A stretch of DNA of 7,529 nucleotides, taken from positions 1 through 7,529 of the forward strand of contig CAZFEY010000032.1 in assembly GCA_964518135.1 (NCBI GenBank), read 5' to 3'. The translations under genes and the position numbers were made by a program. Positions 4,793 to 7,529 of the stretch are shown here, piece by piece. Under the pieces are notes generated by a model that was not told the DNA's origin, did no database searches, and was given only the letters and a program-made list of their open reading frames with translations. Origin of the DNA: 2-12-FULL-40-12 sp964518135. GTDB lineage: Bacteria; Patescibacteriota; Minisyncoccia; Minisyncoccales; 2-12-FULL-40-12. Every line of letters starts with the position of its first letter. Position 1 is the stretch's first letter.

Positions 4793-5793
4793 TGATCTAC
4801 GAACAAAGTCTTCGCCTCATCCCAAATATCGGGGTTGCTGTGTTTTGTTTTCATCCAGTACCACCATTCTACTCCCCATAAAGAAAATTCTCGCAAACCT
4901 GTATTTTTGGCAAATTCTATATTTTTCTTGAACTGTTGCAGGTTCATTGTTTTTGCCTGTTCTTTCAACGAAGTATCGTAAATCAGCTTTGGGCCCCAAG
5001 GTTCTGCTTGCAGCTCAATGGTAATAACTTCTTTGCCGAATAACTTTTTGACAACTTGTGCTTTCCTCCAATAAAAAATTGGTGGCAGTTTATAATCCAC
5101 ATATCGCTTTAATTGGGAGAAATAAATCTTTTGGTACATTGTTGTGCCAACCTTGTCCCCTAAAGCTCCCGCCAAAACCCACGGTGACCACTCCCCACTT
5201 TCTGTAATCAAAATTTGACGACTCGGATCTAAAGATTTAACATATCTTATTTCTTTCTTAATAAAACCAAAGTCAAACCAAGGGCAATTGCCAAAGGGAA
5301 AAAATGGCTCATTCTCTACTTGCCAGTAATCGATATTGGGATAATCCTTGTATCTCAAAACAATCTCTTTATCCAAAGCCAGAACCCCCTCCTGTTGTTG
5401 TTCTTTATTGAAACCTTTTGCCCATTCAGGAACATGACACTCGGGCCAACGTGGCACTTTAATACCAATTACCAAAGACGTCTTAACTCCTCTTGAACTA
5501 GCTTCCTTGACCTGCCAATCCAAATCTTCAAAATTGTACTGCCCATTCTGTGGCTCAAGCAAATCCCAATAAGCTATCAGTCTGATATTTTTAACCCCCA
5601 AATCATCTAGAATCGCCAGATAATTCTCCCTCCAATCCAAGCCTAAATCATGAGAATGTTTCTGGGAAAATGTTACACCCCAAGTTATTTTCTTGGCCGG
5701 ACTTACTTTGCCGACAAAAAGATACAAAAACAATATTAACGTAATAAATATGATTGTCGTAAGAAAAATTTTAAAAAACCGTTTTATTCTCAT
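4789..5793 (-). CDS. Membrane-anchored clan GH-A glycoside hydrolase-like protein (TIM barrel)
   Basis: The 334-aa product starts with a basic tip (MRIKRFFK) and one hydrophobic helix (about 7-28) without a clear cleavage or lipobox site. It is therefore probably an N-terminally anchored protein with its barrel outside the membrane. The barrel shows GH-A features: RLIAYWDLLEPQNGQYNFEDLD (71-92) at strand 2; NEP (161-163) ending strand 4, with E162 as likely acid/base; and VITIELQAEPWG (256-267) on strand 7, with E260 (or E264) as likely nucleophile. It ends with FSLWGVEWWYW (303-313), an aromatic subsite strand. GH5, GH39 and GH42 are all in this clan and I cannot choose. It follows the transporter gene by 36 nt on the same strand, with only a weak site (AGGTCTT) before the ATG, so it is likely the last gene of the envelope-glycan operon. 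Confidence 0.82.
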   Translation of the reverse strand: MRIKRFFKIFLTTIIFITLILFLYLFVGKVSPAKKITWGVTFSQKHSHDLGLDWRENYLAILDDLGVKNIRLIAYWDLLEPQNGQYNFEDLDWQVKEASSRGVKTSLVIGIKVPRWPECHVPEWAKGFNKEQQQEGVLALDKEIVLRYKDYPNIDYWQVENEPFFPFGNCPWFDFGFIKKEIRYVKSLDPSRQILITESGEWSPWVLAGALGDKVGTTMYQKIYFSQLKRYVDYKLPPIFYWRKAQVVKKLFGKEVITIELQAEPWGPKLIYDTSLKEQAKTMNLQQFKKNIEFAKNTGLREFSLWGVEWWYWMKTKHSNPDIWDEAKTLFVDH

Positions 5794-5829
5794 AAGACCT
5801 AATGATTAATGCAATAAGTAAACTTGCTA

Positions 5830-6735
5830 CTAGCGTAGTAAAATTAGGCCAAGCCAAATTAGCAAAATAGCAAATACTTTCTGGCCAATAACTGCCCCTT
5901 TCATTTCTTCTTTTAGTAATTGGGGGTTCCATAAAGATATAAAATAAATTAGGCCAAGCAAAAATATATCCCTTACACCCTCTAAGGCATTGATGAGAGG
6001 AATTTGGCCGGGTTCTGCCAAGAATACCGCGTAGAATTGAGACAAAACCCCTAAGCCTCCGAAACCAGCCCCTACTACAAAAAACAACATAGATTTACCA
6101 ACGCTTCGTTTATTAGAAATTATTTCTTTGATCGCTGTTGGATTAAGAAGTAATATGCCTGCGCCCAATCCTCCGCCAAGCAGAATGATAAAAAGCCCGG
6201 ATAAAAAATCGCTCTCTAAAAATAGTGTTTTGGTTAATAAAAAACCTACGGCGAATAAAAAAGCTGCAATTGCTGGGTAAAGAGCATTCTTTAACGAAAC
6301 GAAGAATGAGGTGATATGTCTGGCAGAGATTAAGACAGAGCCTACAATCAATAGAGCGAAAGCCAGAATGTAAGACAAATCCACATTACTGCTTCCGGGG
6401 AAAAATATCAGAACGAGTATGAATAAAAAGATCGGTATTAAGGCTCCGATAACTGGGAGCACGCGTGAAACTTCTTGGCTTGCTATTCCTTTTGCCATAA
6501 ACATTATTGCGAAAATTCTGGCTAACCCAGCTCCTACCCCAAAAAGTATAACTTTCAAGGGCAATTCAAAAGAAATAAACGGCAACAACACTACCCCTGC
6601 GCCAAGCCACAACAAGCCATGATAAATAGCATAAACCCTAGGATTAGCTATTGGGCCAATCAATAAATACCGGTCAAAGACCGAAGCTATAGCCAAGAAC
6701 AAATACGCCAAAAAAGCGAATAAAAGCCAGTTCAT
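5830..6735 (-). CDS. EamA/DMT-superfamily-like 10-helix membrane transporter
   Basis: The 301-aa product is almost entirely hydrophobic. It reads as about ten membrane helices in two five-helix halves, with the second half starting near SLKNALYPAIAAFLFAVGF (residues 147-165). This is the architecture and length of EamA-type drug/metabolite transporters. Typical touches are the helix-1 start MNWLLFAFLAYLFLAIASVFDRYL, ARIFAIMFMAKGIASQEVSRV in helices 3-4 (the family usually has a conserved substrate-site stretch there), and EPGQIPLINALEGVRDIFLL in the matching place of the second half. The substrate is unknown. The ATG overlaps the stop of the glycosyltransferase gene (ATGA), so the two are translationally coupled, which suggests a role in moving a sugar, lipid-linked sugar or precursor for surface glycan work; that is inference. 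Confidence 0.82.
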   Translation of the reverse strand: MNWLLFAFLAYLFLAIASVFDRYLLIGPIANPRVYAIYHGLLWLGAGVVLLPFISFELPLKVILFGVGAGLARIFAIMFMAKGIASQEVSRVLPVIGALIPIFLFILVLIFFPGSSNVDLSYILAFALLIVGSVLISARHITSFFVSLKNALYPAIAAFLFAVGFLLTKTLFLESDFLSGLFIILLGGGLGAGILLLNPTAIKEIISNKRSVGKSMLFFVVGAGFGGLGVLSQFYAVFLAEPGQIPLINALEGVRDIFLLGLIYFISLWNPQLLKEEMKGAVIGQKVFAILLIWLGLILLR

Positions 6736-7529
6736 TTTTTAATATATTCTTCGTTAGATATTAATGATTCCGTAATTTTTAAAACTCCCCGCCTTTCGCC
6801 CTCGACAAATCCCTCCATTGCAGCTTCAGCTAAATACCCCTCATCTAGCCAATCGAAAAGCCATTGATCGGTATGTTTTGGATTTTCTTGCGCCAAGCCA
6901 AATCCAGATTTTAAAAGCCATCTCTTATTAAATTCTTCTTGAGAACCGATGGTTGGACTAATAATTATTGGAACACCCAAAGCAGAATAAAAAGAAAGTT
7001 CTGATGGTTTTGTCCATAAAACATCCGTTTCTCTTAGCTTCTTATTAAATTCCTTAAAATATTCAAAAATATTTTCTTTGTATAAAATTTCCAGATAATC
7101 ATTAGAAGCCAATGAGGAAAATTTATGGTTAATCTCTCTCTCGAAATATTTTTTAACTTTTTTTCTGATACCTACGGACAGAATTATTTTTATCTGTCTT
7201 GACGCAATTTTCCCAGCTAGATTCTGAAGGATATTTAAACCAATCTCTTTTTGCGCCCCAGCTCCGCCAATCGAAAACATTATAGTTAAAGGATGGCTGG
7301 GATTGTCGGGTAACCCATCCAAATTATCCTCTATCAAATTCCTATACTTTGTGAAGTATTTTCTTTTAGGATCTAAATTAAAAATTCTGTACTTTAAATC
7401 TTCTTTAAGGATTGATGAATTTTCACCAATATTTTCTAACGGCAACGGATAGCCAGAAAAGATGATGTTGTTGGGATTTACACCGTAAAGCTTTAATCTT
7501 TCCACCACCCTTTCTGTCGGCGCAAAATA
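6732..7529 (-). CDS. GT-B fold glycosyltransferase (MurG/GT28-like C-terminal domain), N-terminus outside window
   Basis: The frame is open to the right edge; seven further codons (YFAPTER) precede the GTG at 7508, so that GTG is not the true start and the N-terminal acceptor domain is missing. The visible ~265 residues begin with the linker typical of GT28/MGDG-synthase-like enzymes (NIIFSGYPLP, cf. the G-x-P turn of MurG). A glycine-rich strand, LTIMFSIGGAGAQKE, follows for the nucleotide-sugar diphosphate. The donor-site end is LWTKPSELSFYSALGVPIIISP and TIGSQEEFNKRWLLKSGFG, with the E-x3-Y-x-ALG-x-P and GSQE-x2-N pattern of the family. It would transfer a sugar from a nucleotide donor at the inner membrane face; acceptor unknown. 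It is the first visible gene of the minus-strand operon with the transporter and the glycosidase-like protein. Confidence 0.8.
   Translation of the reverse strand, partial: YFAPTERVVERLKLYGVNPNNIIFSGYPLPLENIGENSSILKEDLKYRIFNLDPKRKYFTKYRNLIEDNLDGLPDNPSHPLTIMFSIGGAGAQKEIGLNILQNLAGKIASRQIKIILSVGIRKKVKKYFEREINHKFSSLASNDYLEILYKENIFEYFKEFNKKLRETDVLWTKPSELSFYSALGVPIIISPTIGSQEEFNKRWLLKSGFGLAQENPKHTDQWLFDWLDEGYLAEAAMEGFVEGERRGVLKITESLISNEEYIKK

Noticed and set aside
1..7529. CRISPR array, tRNA or rRNA gene, IS element or att-type direct repeats.
   Set aside because: Reading both strands showed no regularly spaced repeats, cloverleaf, transposase or integrase; the only clear duplication is the promoter pair.

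Overview
The window reads as a piece of a compact bacterial genome. An AT-rich backbone carries housekeeping and envelope genes on tightly packed strands, with strong Shine-Dalgarno sites (AAGGAGG type), short intergenic gaps, intrinsic terminators and 17-bp-spaced sigma-70-type promoters. A membrane-anchored clan GH-A glycosidase-like protein, an EamA-like carrier and a GT-B glycosyltransferase beside mnmA and a DsbA-like gene would fit a member of the Candidate Phyla Radiation (Patescibacteria). That placement is an inference from gene content and style; no rRNA or other taxonomic marker is present.

Layout. (1) Positions 1-338, plus strand: C-terminal part of a DsbA-type thioredoxin-fold oxidoreductase. 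It is separated from the convergent tRNA 2-thiouridylase gene mnmA (419-1507, minus) by a perfect 11-bp hairpin that can terminate transcription in both directions. (2) Positions 1579-2430, plus strand: a consensus-like promoter, three very small two-helix membrane proteins (69, 80 and 72 aa) with strong ribosome binding sites, and an intrinsic terminator. The first two look like tandem paralogues. (3) Positions 2460-4530, plus strand: a second promoter whose 41 nt match the first without gaps (31/41), a leader with an extra hairpin, then two crotonase-superfamily genes coupled by a Shine-Dalgarno site embedded in the end of the first, and a terminator. The second gene resembles the ring-opening hydrolase BamA/Oah of anaerobic benzoyl-CoA degradation and ends in a CX2C-X11-CX2C zinc-ribbon-like tail. 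Each crotonase gene carries exactly one +1 frameshift; the remaining frame is open in both. (4) Positions 4562-4792, minus strand: a tiny transcription unit with its own promoter, a 30-aa single-helix protein, a 4-codon ORF with a good Shine-Dalgarno site, and a terminator. (5) Positions 4789-7529, minus strand: an envelope-glycan operon read as glycosyltransferase (partial), 10-helix EamA-like transporter (ATGA overlap), then GH-A glycosidase-like protein.

The most unusual part is the block at about 1567-4530. It holds two transcription units under near-duplicate promoters, one encoding mini membrane proteins and the other a BamA-like/enoyl-CoA-hydratase-like pair that is more GC-rich by eye than its surroundings and not expected in a minimal genome. 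Whether the two units form one functional system is not shown by the sequence; the shared promoter is the only direct link.
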